NCBI GenBank assembly: GCA_033398695.1
Contig: CM065815.1
Span: 11,314,501 to 11,378,500, forward strand
Source: Orobanche coerulescens
Taxonomy: Eukaryota; Streptophyta; Magnoliopsida; Lamiales; Orobanchaceae
Direction: 5' to 3'
DNA: 64,000 nt
Shown: piece after piece, positions 1 through 9,882 of the stretch
How the letters are laid out: each line of letters starts with the position of its first letter
How positions within the stretch are numbered: the first letter of the stretch is position 1
Made by a program: the position numbers and the translations under genes
The notes under the pieces: model-generated
The model's database searches: none
What the model saw: the letters and a program-made list of their open reading frames with translations, nothing else
Told to the model about the DNA's origin: nothing

Positions 1-12
1 AAATCAGACTGT

Positions 13-217
13 GTGCCGCGGCACACCCATCCGTGCCGCGGCACAAGCAGCGCCGGCCGCGCACACTGTCCGGTGCCGCGGCACACTCGTGTCTTCCGCG
101 ACCAAAACCCAATCAGACGGGTGCCGCGGACACGCAGCCGTGCCGCGACACACTGCCGAAACCTGGGAGTAAATTTTTGGCCTGTGCCGCGGCACACCTA
201 AGCTGTGCCGCGGCACA
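13..217. repeat. Array of GTGCCGCGGCAC palindromes in LTR
   Basis: About seven copies of the perfect 12-bp palindrome GTGCCGCGGCAC or one-base variants lie within about 200 bp, irregularly spaced (near 17, 32, 72, 121, 139, 183 and 203). The array sits upstream of the presumed leader of the LTR, the same place where the other two chromovirus LTRs carry arrays of different palindromes. Promoter-proximal protein-binding sites are the likeliest role, but that is inference. Confidence 0.75.
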
Positions 218-1257
218 CAAAGCGGTCAACTGTGCAAACTCGTCTCTATTAGACGAAATCGACCATTTCCACATTCATTTTCACCTGCGCGAGAGAGGGA
301 GATCCAAGGGGGAGAGAACTTCTCAAGCAATCTTCATCCGGGGGTCGATTTTCATCATTTCCCTTCGGTCGTGAGGCTCGGATAATCAATCTAACGCGTG
401 TTCTACGGATCTTAGTACTTGAATCTTCAAAGGTAATATTTCTAGAACCCTATTTTCGATTAATTTGGGGGTTTTGGGTTTTTCTTCCGATTCGTTCCGT
501 TTTGTTGATGGATTCATGATGAATACGATTAATATTGTTAGTATCTTTAGTTTTCCTACGGATTCATGGATATTTTGTGGATTTTTACGGAATCGAGAGG
601 GTTTGGTTGTGGTCCGCCCTCGTTGTTATTTTTAGTACGAATATACATGAATCATAGGCGAGTTTTCCGGGTGTATTCCATTTCCATAATCGTTTAGGAG
701 TGATTGTGATTGTGCTATTCGAATCGTTAGGTTCATTTTCGTCGGTTCCTCGCGGTCGTGCTTGATTCTTCCATTTCGTTCGTTGTCGTCTTCCTTTTCG
801 TTAGCATCGGGCGTTCCGAAGCTTCCCGGTTGAGCCGTATCCGTTCGTGGTTCCGTGCTCGTGGTATCGAGGCAAGTACCTTGCCCATACTTTTCTTATT
901 TTGTGGATATGATGATCGGTGATCGTATTAGTGTGTTTGTTTGGTTGTTTGAAACGAAGTTTCAAAAGATTTCGGTTTGGCCTCGTTAAAGGCTTTCTTT
1001 CAAATGCGTGTGTGTTTTGTGAACGGTGTGTTTTGGGAATTTATTATGATTTGATTATTTTGAACGTTGAAGGATTTTATGATGATACTCCTATTGTTTA
1101 AGTTATGGAATCGTGTATTCCGTATTTAATCTTGTTATGGTATTTTGAAGAGTTTGATAATGGTGTCGAGTTAATGGCCATCTCTAGTGAGTATTCTTAA
1201 TGAGCTTACATTCTTAGCATATTAGTATTGCATGAGTAACGTGTGTGTGTGTATGCT

Positions 1258-1388
1258 CACTATGGGTTAGATCCGATGGGGTCTCGGTAGGGGTCCACGG
1301 AGGTGTGGATCGACGAGCTTTGCTTTTAACCACTACGGGTTAGATCCGACGGGGTCTCGGTAGGGGTCCACGGAGGTGTGGATCGACG
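1258..1388 (+). repeat. Two direct repeats of about 58 bp inside the LTR
   Basis: The unit runs from CACTA(C/T)GGGTTAGATCC to GTGTGGATCGACG and is present at 1258-1315 and 1331-1388, almost identical. Similar TCCGACGGG-containing units occur several times in the two other chromovirus LTRs of this window (42180-42400, 58040-58260 and 44200-44345). The module is therefore shared by the family. Confidence 0.8.
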
Positions 1389-2400
1389 GTTAATTGTGGT
1401 GAATTTTACAAATGTGATTTGATATTGACATTTCCGGAAATGAGTGCTTTTGAACGGTTTTTCATGATTGCATGCATTGACTAAGTGTGTAAGAGGTAAG
1501 TTGTTCGTTTGGCCTACTTGGCTAGGATGGCACTAGAGTATTTTGTTGTTTGTTTTAAATCCTTTATTTGTGGATTTTGATGTTGGAAGACGAACCTTGT
1601 TGTCGTTCTCGTGTACTGTGAGTTGATGAGATTTGGGGCTAAAATCCCAATGGTTTTGTAAGAGTCATTTTATGGATTTGGGGCTAAAATCCCAACGGGT
1701 TGGTAAATGTCATTTTTCGGAAAGTAAAGATTTGGGGCGGTGACCCCTTTTTGTCTTGTGGATTTTGAAAAGTAGGATTTGATAATCCTAAATGGTTTTC
1801 TATTAAAACTCTCGATGGCATTCTAAACCGTCTTATAAATTATTTCCATTGATTTATGGTATTTCGATTTTTAAAGGTTTTCTCAAACCCTTGCCTCGAG
1901 AAGTACTTTTCGTTTCGTTTGGATCTTTGAAGATTCCTGGTTATTGTTATTCGTGGAATGTGAATTGTATGGCTCGTATTTGCACTTTGTATTTGCACTA
2001 GCAAAACAGTGGAGTTTTGCTAACCCCCGAGTATTCGGGGGGTGGATGTCTATTTTTGCATTCAGGTTTTGGAGCATAACACAGGGTCGGCACGAAGGAT
2101 GATGAAAGATGAACGATACTAATCACACGAGGATCCGTTGATGTCGTATTGGTCTAGTGGTATTTTCTTTTCCGCTGCAGTATCTTTTCCCCGTTGTACG
2201 GGAGTTTATTGTATGTTGACCCCTGCGTGGGTATATGTTGTAATTGAGTTGTATATTTTTATTGAAAGACCAAATCGGTCTATTGAGTCATTTAGCCTTG
2301 AAGGCATTGTCGAGATGTTAAATGTTGTTACCAGCCTGGTAGATCTTCGAGGAGAGGGTCTACGGCGTGTAATATCCCTGAATGGATTGGGGGTGTTACA

Positions 2401-3650
2401 GATGAAGGAGAAAAGAAGGAGAAGGATGATGATAAGGATGATGATGATGATGATGATGACAATGATGATGGAGGAGAAGCACGAGCAGAAAAAGAAAATG
2501 AAAAAGAAAAAGATGAGGAAGAAGAAAAAGAAAACTCTGGAGAAAAGGAAGAAGGGAAAGAGGAAGAGAGAGAAGGAGACAAGGAGCCAGAACAAGAGCC
2601 GGAGCCAGAGCCTACTCACGAAGCTGCAGATAGATCGTGGTACCCGCCCGCACACCACGGCTAGACGCAGAGATGGTCAAGACTCCAGTCGGGGACCCCG
2701 GAGAAAACCCACTCTGACCTACCACTGCAGACCGAGCCTGCAGTCCAGTGGTTCCTTTGCGAAGGATCGGAGAGCACTCTCCATCGCCTCGATTATCCCC
2801 TACCATGACCGAGCCGATCAAGCAAATCGTCAGAGATACTATTGGAGAGTCGCTATCAACTCAGTCACTCCCGACCTTCATCAATAAATGCCAAGATAGA
2901 CACCCTTCTACAGAGAGAGATTCCTCAGCCCCCTCCCCTACCAACAACAGAATGCCATTTGGCATGTCTGATTGGATGAGCAGGATGGAACAGCAGTTAA
3001 CTACCCTTGTTGATGCTGGCAAAAAGGGGGAAGAAAGAATTCAGGGGGAAGAGAGAGAAATAAGAAGCAAGAAGAAGCAGGATGTCCCTCAAATTGAAGG
3101 ACCTTCCAGTCTGAAAAGAAAGGAAGCTGTGGATCCAAATGACCAGGCTGATCAGCCTGAAGGAAAAAGAAGAAGAACTAGAGGTGGCTTTGGACCCACT
3201 CTAGAATGGGATGGGAAGGAAGCCCTTGAGATGTGGGGAGCTGCAAAGAAGAGGTTCATCAAAGACTATTACATCTGGGAACTACTCCAGGATGACAAAC
3301 TCTCCCCACAAGAAATTTTCATAAACTTCATGGAAGAAATCCATCCGAAGCTTTGGGCTGTTCTGAAGAAGCACGCTAAAGAACAAAATGCTTATCCTAT
3401 GATTCCCTCATTCAGGGCAGAGGAAGCACCAATCCGCATGGACGGTGAACTTGATGAGTTAGCACTTCAAAGGGAAATCAAGCTATTGTGTCTTGAGAAT
3501 GATTCGTATCCCAAAGAAGAACAAGACTTCGCAGCACTTGTTGTGAAGAGGAAATATGGTCTTGCTCCAGTCAAGATAAGACCAATCGGAGCCAAACCAT
3601 TCAAGCCTGCCAAGCAGCCTATTCGAAGAGGCAGAGGAAGAGGCAGATGA
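2401..3650 (+). pseudogene. Unrecognised acidic/basic ORF, probably 3' ORF of an LTR element
   Basis: Immediately after the chromovirus LTR, one frame (2401-about 2663) encodes an extremely acidic Asp/Glu/Lys tract followed by Glu-Pro repeats. After a frame change, an open frame (2748-3650, 300 codons from its first ATG) encodes a Ser/Pro-rich part, then GKKGEERIQ and KRKEAVDP, a basic KRRRTRGG stretch, a Trp-containing helical part (residues about 150-260) and an RRGRGRGR tail. I do not recognise the family. A polypurine tract and an LTR-like sequence follow about 200 bp downstream, so it is probably an accessory or coat-position ORF of a copia-type (Sirevirus-like) element whose 5' side was cut by the LTR at 1-2400. 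A host gene fragment is the alternative. Confidence 0.45.
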
Positions 3651-3871
3651 CCTTTAGTTATTTCTTTTATTTGTAATCTTATTTTCTGTACTTAAAACTT
3701 TCTTGTAAAATTTCAATAATAAGTCAGAAAATTTTATAAACAGTCTGTTGAATGACAATTTCCAAATTGCCTCAATATTAGATCGATTTCGCTTATGTCT
3801 CGCACTTAAGTGCAGACTTGGTCATTTGATTTCTTACTTAAAGTTTTGCCATCATCAAAATAGGGGGAATT

Positions 3872-5279
3872 TGTTAGGAATACTTGTTAGATTTTGATGA
3901 TGTCATTAATATAAAATCAAATGTTTATTACTTGGCAAAATGTAAGGAAGAACCAAATGAGTATCTTCCATAGGCCAAATATGTTAAGTATAAAACTTGG
4001 CAAAATGTAAAGAAGAACCAAATGAGTATCTTCTGTAGGCCAAAAATTTATTAGGCTGAAAAACGGCTAAGTACTAAGTACAGCTTAGTCAATCAGAGAG
4101 GAACAGCCGAGTCCAGTCAGAGTAGCTCTGGTCAACTAAATTTATCAGAAAAGTTTGACCACACTGCAGCCGAGGTACCTCAGGGAAGTCACCTGACCAG
4201 AGAAGTCACAAACAGTGAACAGCCGAAAGGACCTATCTGCAGAGATGTTAGCTGCATATCAGTCTACTCGACTGCAGCCAAGTACTCCAAGTCCACGTCA
4301 GCATGCGTTGAAAAGTCAAATATTACGGAAAGCTCACATGCAACGTGAAGAGACATATTGGAGAGATTCCCGCAAGAGATATGATTTAAATAAATCATCC
4401 TGACCCACCTTGAAGACTTTAATCCTTTTATATTCAAAAGATTCGGCACTCACATGCAGAAGTCTTCACAACGGTCGGAAGATAAAATAAAATAATGGGA
4501 ATCCAAATTTTTGCAAACGCTCGTAAAGATTAAACAATGAAGTCTCCCTCCAACGACGGATTTGTTCAAAATATTTGCAACGGCTACAAGGAAAAAGCTC
4601 GAGATCCGACCTATATATATCCGTGAGATTTGAAATCGAGCAACTAAGGTGCGAACATACATTCTAGCAATCAAAGCAATCAAGCAATCTAAAGCAATCA
4701 ATAGCATCGTGAAAAGAGCAGATCTAACAGTTCATACTTAAGGAAGCTCTTAAGTTGGAGAAGACAAACACTCTTGTCTATAATCTTGAGTACGGGGTAC
4801 TTCACTGGTTGAAGTAAGAGACTGTAAAGGCATCCGAGGATCGAGGATCAAGAGGTGCAAGGTAGTCAAGTGTGTACAACGGCACGGATTTCCACTGGTT
4901 GGAAGCTGTTGTAGTGTGGTTTGAATCACTGTAATATTTATCACTGGTTGAAAATTATAGTGAATTCATCTCCAACTGGTTTGGAGAAAAGTGGATTAGT
5001 AGAGGATTACCCCACCTCTGAGACTACTATAATTGCCTGTGTTATTTACTGTTTTACTGCATCATACTTTAACTGCTGCATACATTGTTAAGTGTTTCAT
5101 TAAGTTGATTTTTATTCGTCATCAGCTGACTTCCGCACATATCCAAGAATAAACGACTCCAAGTCATTTGTTTAACTATCAGCTGAAGAAACTCACTCTT
5201 CGTGAAAAAGAGTTCAAGAGTTTCAACAAGTCTATTCACCCCCCTCTAGACTTGTTCCTGGACGACTTGTGACCTACAA
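3872..5279 (+). mobile_element. Copia/Sirevirus-like LTR (probable 3' LTR)
   Basis: A polypurine tract (ATAGGGGGAA, just before 3872) is followed by TGTTAGGAATACTTG, the usual start of copia-type LTRs. The sequence near 5235 reads CACCCCCCTCTAG, which is typical of the end of Sirevirus LTRs; the exact end (near 5279, CCTACA) is not certain. Inside is a direct repeat of about 49 bp (3931-3979 and 3996-4044). No primer-binding site follows, so this is the downstream LTR of a plus-oriented element whose body would lie to the left. Confidence 0.5.
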
Positions 5280-5291
5280 AACTATAATCTA

Positions 5292-6180
5292 TGTTGGGAT
5301 AAATAACCCTGTTCATTATTTTGATAAAGTGCCAACATACACCAAAATGTCAAGTGCCATCATACAACAAGTATTCGCACTGCCAACATACAGAAAAAGG
5401 ATAAAGTGTCATCAAATAGCAAGTCGATATGACACCAAGTATGGAAGCTGTCCTGAAACAATCATACAACACCTTCCATACAGCAGCTCTGAGGTAGCCT
5501 ACAACATGGAACCTACTGCTACAGCGTTATCCATTCAACATGTTGGATACAACGATCCAGCTGTAAAGTGTAAAGATATTCAAACACTTATCCAACAGGG
5601 TTGAAGACCGTTGAAACGGAATCTGCTTTCTATGCTAAAGTCAAGCCCCATTTGAAAAGAAGTATTTAAATACTGAAGGGATAAAGTATTTAAATACCAA
5701 CCGATAGAGATCTTCAATCAATGAGCAAAATTCGGATCTTGTCAATCAACACGTTGGAACGGACTATTGGCTCAACAGATCTATTCCCAACGAATCTATT
5801 CAGAGGTTATATATACCCCGAAGTTTGAAGATCAGAATACAAGAACGACAACGAGATATACAAATGATATCCAAACGATCAAACGACTGAATATCCACTA
5901 TCATCGGATCAAGCTTACAAAAGCAAATATATTTCTTCTAGTATCACTCATATCTGAAAAGAAAAAATATACTCAGTCAACAAGAACAACCATCATCAGC
6001 TCAAGAACTTCATATTCAAGCTGCTGTTCTAACCCGGTTACTTTACTTTTTACCTTTGAGTAAAAACCTAGTTCTGTGTGAACTAAAGAAGATATTCCAA
6101 CCTGTGTGGGATGAATAGGACGAAACTTTGGAACTGTGTGTGAAGAAGCAAGCCAAGAGTTAGCTTTGACTTCTCCTTTA
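5292..6180 (+). other. LTR-like remnant without recognisable gene
   Basis: The stretch begins TGTTGGGATAAATAACCC, again like a copia-type LTR start, and contains short repeats built on AACATACA and CATCATACAACA. The end cannot be placed and no partner copy is in the window. I see no coding sequence that I can support. Confidence 0.3.
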
Positions 6181-6607
6181 GTTAGCTTTCAAAACTAGAG
6201 CTGCAACTGGGGTTTCCATGGCGGAAGACCAGGGAAGGTTGCATCAGACGGGAGAGAAAGGCGGGAGAAAGAAACGGGCACAGAGGGAGAAGAATGAGGT
6301 GATCAAATGAATGAGGTAGGGTTTGGAGGGTTATATGAGGGGTAGGTATAAAACCAAGGGCCGGGATTAAATGAGGCAAATAAAGGGCTTAGATTAATCC
6401 TGGTCAAAAGGGTTGCTTCCAAGGTTTGGGCCGGGTCAACTCTTTAAGGTGGGCTGCAGGAGAATAATTACTCCCGTCTTTATTTGCAGCCGGCCCAGAC
6501 CTTGGAAGCAGCCCTTTTGACCAGGATTAATCTAAGCCCTTTATTTGCCTCCTTTAATCCCGACCCTTGGTTTTATACCTACCCCTTATATAACCCTCCA
6601 AACCCTA

Positions 6608-8145
6608 TGACAGGACAAAAATAGTGTGCCAAAATCATTGTTAATTATAAGTTTTAATGGATTTTATGTTGGCACACTTGATTATTTTCCATATATTTAT
6701 ATTTTGGATGCAATTTACTTCACTTGGCAATTTGTTGTTTAATTTAGGTGTTTGATGGAGTTTTTAAGCTTAAGGAATAAATTGGATCATCAAACGGAGC
6801 AAGCCAAGATGATTTGGGCTTAAATAAAGAAAATCCCACAAAGACCTGGGTGGCCCAATGTCGATTCGCAAGGCCGATCTGTTACGAAAATAACCTTACT
6901 TGGGGCCCAAGAAACGACTCAAAAATCGCCCAATCGGCCCACAGGCAATAAATCGGTCCATATCTTTGGGAAAAGGAATTGGAATAGATTTGGGAAGAAA
7001 GACTCCAAGGAAATTAAAACTCAAGAAGGAAAGAGTCTTAATTAAAGAAGGAAACTATGAGATGAGGAATAATTATAAAAGGGAGGAGGGCTGGAATAAA
7101 AAGAACTTCGAAATGTAAAACTCACTATAGAGAGCGTAACTTCTCACGAAGGAGCAATTTTCACTACTGGACACGAAAAATTCATAAGGACGATCGAACC
7201 GATTTCCACGTGAGCAACCGAGAAAATTCCGACGTGCGAAGAAGAAGATTATACCGTTTGAATTTCTTTCTTCTCATGTTTATCTTTGAATTGCTATTTT
7301 CTAAAGCCAACATGTCCGGCTAATTTTCTATTCTAGTTCTTAGTGAAGTTTGAAACCGTATTCGAATTTTTCATGTTTTAATCCCGTAGCGTATTCTCAA
7401 CTCGAATTCTCTTGAATTATTTTTGTGTTATTGAATTCACGATTATGCCATTTAATTTCTTGATTTGGTTTGGCCAACTAGATTAGGAGTTTTTATGTCT
7501 TAAGCTAGAAATTGAGTTGTAATCCGTAATTGTTGCAATTTTAATTTCACAAGTAGCAAACAATTGATTTTTCCCAATTGAGTAACACAAAATCGAGATC
7601 CCTTAAGTCGGGCTTATGAACTTAATATCTTGCCTATTCCATTATTTTGGTTTTTAATGCATCTAGCGAGTGAGATTTGAAGAGCTTGTTTTGAATCCAC
7701 CGTATAGATAGGTTCGATTAAAGAGCTTGTTTTAATTGAATAAACTTAAGAAATAATTGGGGCCAACAGAGCTTGTTGTTGGCTTCGGAATAGGAGTTCA
7801 TGAGATTAGAGAAGAGATAAGCGCTGCATTGAAACTAGAATTAATTCAAAACGGTGGATAACGGAGCTAAGGACTAGATTATTCATTTAATTGATATTTT
7901 CGATTTTTATTTCCTTTGTTTATTTTAATTTATTTTACGCAAATTATTTTAGTTAAGATTAGAAACTGAACCCCCCTCTCGTTTTTATTTTATTTTAATT
8001 GCTAAAAGTATTTAATCCTTAATTAATCTAATTGATTTACCGTTCTCCGTGGGATCGACCCTTACTTGCCGATACTACTAGTTAGTAGAAGTAAGCCAAG
8101 GAAAATAAAAATAACTAATTTTGACGCATCACGACAGCGCGGTCA
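6608..8145 (+). repeat. Athila 5' LTR
   Basis: 1538 bp, TG...CA. It is near identical by eye to 17053-18606, apart from a few substitutions and indels (for example the C-run near 7975 and a changed stretch near 7110-7160). The short open frame at 6900-7118 lies inside the LTR, has a counterpart in the other LTR and shows no domain, so I do not call it a gene. Confidence 0.92.
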
Positions 8146-8151
8146 AAATTT

Positions 8152-8168
8152 TGGCGCCGTGCCGGGGA
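8152..8168 (+). other. Primer-binding site, tRNA-Asp type
   Basis: TGGCGCCGTGCCGGGGA starts six bases after the 5' LTR. It matches the TGGCGCCGTTGCCGGGGA site known for Athila/Tat elements except for one missing T. Confidence 0.8.
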
Positions 8169-8302
8169 ACGGTTTAAATTAATTTTACTTAATTTGGGTT
8201 AAAAACTTTCTGCAATTTCGACACTGGGTCATCCAGTGGCAGTTCTGAAAAATTTTATTTTAATTGTCAGCTGTGCACTAATCCGTTTTGTTTTAGTTTT
8301 GT

Positions 8303-9811
8303 ATGAACACGAGGTCGCGTGGAGATAAGAATTTACAATATTTTCCAGAAATCACCAAGCGAGATCGTGTTTTCCGACAGAAAGCAAAAGAAGTCAAAGA
8401 AGCACTTAGGATTTTACCATTTTCCCTCGAAACATCACCTAGTGAATCGGAGGACGAAATTGGAGTCATGGCAAATAACGCTGAAAAGACGCCGAAACAA
8501 TTAGCCAACCCAGAACTACCGCAACAACCACTGTGCATCACGATCCCGGCTATTGACAATAACAACACCTTTGAACTGAAATCGGGATTGATTCACTTGC
8601 TACCTGCATTTCATGGCCTATCAGGAGAGGACCCGCACAAACATCTCAAGGAATTCCATGTTGTATGTTCAAGCATGAAGCCAAACGGTGTCACCGAAGA
8701 ACAAATCAAGCATAGGGCCTTTCCGTTCTCACTGAAAGATTCGGATAAGGATTGGCTATTTTATTTACCATCGGCCACCATCACAACGTGGAACGAGATG
8801 GAGATCTTGTTTCTACAAAAATATTTTCCAGCCTCTCGAGCGGACAATCTAAGGAAAGAAATATGTGGTGCAAGGCAAATGACCGGAGAAACGTTGCATG
8901 AATATTGGGAACGGTTTAAACAGTTGGTATCTCGATGCCCGCAACATCAAATTAGCGAGCAACTCCTGATTCAATATTTTTATGAAGGGCTTAACCCGAT
9001 GGAGCGGAACACGATAGATGCAGCAAGCGGAGGAGCTCTAGTGGACAAAACCCCTTCGGCCGCAAGGGCTCTCATATCCAACATGGCAGCTAATTCACAA
9101 CAATTTGGATGCCGCGATGCACCGATCAGGATGGTGAAGGAGATCCATGACTCGTCCCTTGAGGAAAAATTGAATGAGCTAACCACTTTTGTTAGAAAAC
9201 TTGCTGTAGGAAACAGCACACCAGTCGTACCATGTCGTCTCTGCAAGACCACGGAGCATACAACGGAGAATTGTTGGATTTTACTTGATGAAATTGAGGC
9301 GCATGCCAATGCAATTGGGACCGAAAATTCTTATGGGAGGAAAAACGATCCGTACTCAAACACATACAACCCAGGATGGAGGGATCACCCTAACTTTAGA
9401 TGGAAAAACCAACAAGAGGCACCTCCACAAAATAGGGGACAATTCTACAAGCAACCCACTGACAATTCGACATCATCTTTGGAGGAGATGATGAAGACCC
9501 TTGTGGCAAATACTATGCAATTCCAGCATGACACTAAATCGAGTATCAAAATTCTCGAAAATCAAATGAGTCAACTAGCCACCACTGTGAGCCGTCTTGA
9601 GAACCAAAATAGTGGGAAATTGCCATCCCAGCCTGAACCGAACCCAAGGAACGTGAGTGCTGTAACTCTAAGGAGTGGGAAGCAGCTTAAGGAGCCTGAA
9701 AAGGTGAAGGAAGCTGAAAACGAGGAGCAAAAATCCACTGAACAAATCAACACTGGAACACCCAAAGGCGTAACCAAGACTCAAAGGCGTAATCACGGAC
9801 AAAGAAGGTAA
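8303..9811 (+). CDS. Athila Gag polyprotein (frameshifted at its end)
   Basis: 502 codons from the ATG at 8303, which lies about 135 bp after the primer-binding site. The central part (about residues 100-250) has the retrotransposon Gag fold signature, with W(N/E)xxxxxFLxKYFP and ExxxxYWERFKxLxxxCPxH patterns. This is followed by a Cys/His cluster (CRLCKTTEHTTENCW, CX2CX4HX4C) and a helical segment with LENQMSQLATTVSRL. It assembles the particle and packages RNA. In intact relatives Gag reads straight into protease; here the frame changes at least twice between about 9780 and 9830, so Gag ends early at 9811. Confidence 0.85.
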   Translation: MNTRSRGDKNLQYFPEITKRDRVFRQKAKEVKEALRILPFSLETSPSESEDEIGVMANNAEKTPKQLANPELPQQPLCITIPAIDNNNTFELKSGLIHLLPAFHGLSGEDPHKHLKEFHVVCSSMKPNGVTEEQIKHRAFPFSLKDSDKDWLFYLPSATITTWNEMEILFLQKYFPASRADNLRKEICGARQMTGETLHEYWERFKQLVSRCPQHQISEQLLIQYFYEGLNPMERNTIDAASGGALVDKTPSAARALISNMAANSQQFGCRDAPIRMVKEIHDSSLEEKLNELTTFVRKLAVGNSTPVVPCRLCKTTEHTTENCWILLDEIEAHANAIGTENSYGRKNDPYSNTYNPGWRDHPNFRWKNQQEAPPQNRGQFYKQPTDNSTSSLEEMMKTLVANTMQFQHDTKSSIKILENQMSQLATTVSRLENQNSGKLPSQPEPNPRNVSAVTLRSGKQLKEPEKVKEAENEEQKSTEQINTGTPKGVTKTQRRNHGQRR

Positions 9812-9882
9812 AATCATTCAAAATTGCTCCTTTTGAGACTAACGAGTTACCTTTTCCATCCAGGGTCAAAAAGGCAGCGATC

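Larger units (their letters stand above)
1..2400 (+). mobile_element. Chromovirus-type Ty3/gypsy LTR, downstream part (plus orientation)
   Basis: The LTR enters from outside the window and ends at 2400 in GGGGGTGTTACA. This matches, in the opposite orientation, the ends of the two chromovirus LTRs further right, which read TGTAACACCCC on the plus strand. Its order of parts is also the same: a GC-rich palindrome array (13-217), a leader, a pair of direct repeats (1258-1315 and 1331-1388), a hairpin-like CCCCC/GGGGG stretch near 2020-2045, then the terminal TTACA. No primer-binding site follows 2400, so this is a 3' LTR or a solo LTR. I see no convincing gene in it; short ORFs at the left edge are translations of the palindromes. 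Confidence 0.7.

Noticed and set aside
13..217. CRISPR-like array (short repeats with spacers)
   Set aside because: Repeats are 12-bp palindromes with irregular short spacers in a plant LTR. Other arrays with different words sit at the same LTR position, and there are no cas genes.
4..374. Overlapping ORFs rich in MPRH/PRHT at the left edge
   Set aside because: They are translations of the GTGCCGCGGCAC palindromes on both strands inside an LTR.
2206..2658. Minus-strand ORFs with long Phe/Ser runs opposite the acidic tract
   Set aside because: They are the complement of GA-rich codons; low complexity only.
6900..7118. Small ORF repeated at 17294-17713
   Set aside because: Both lie at the same place in the two Athila LTRs, differ in frame and length, and show no domain.
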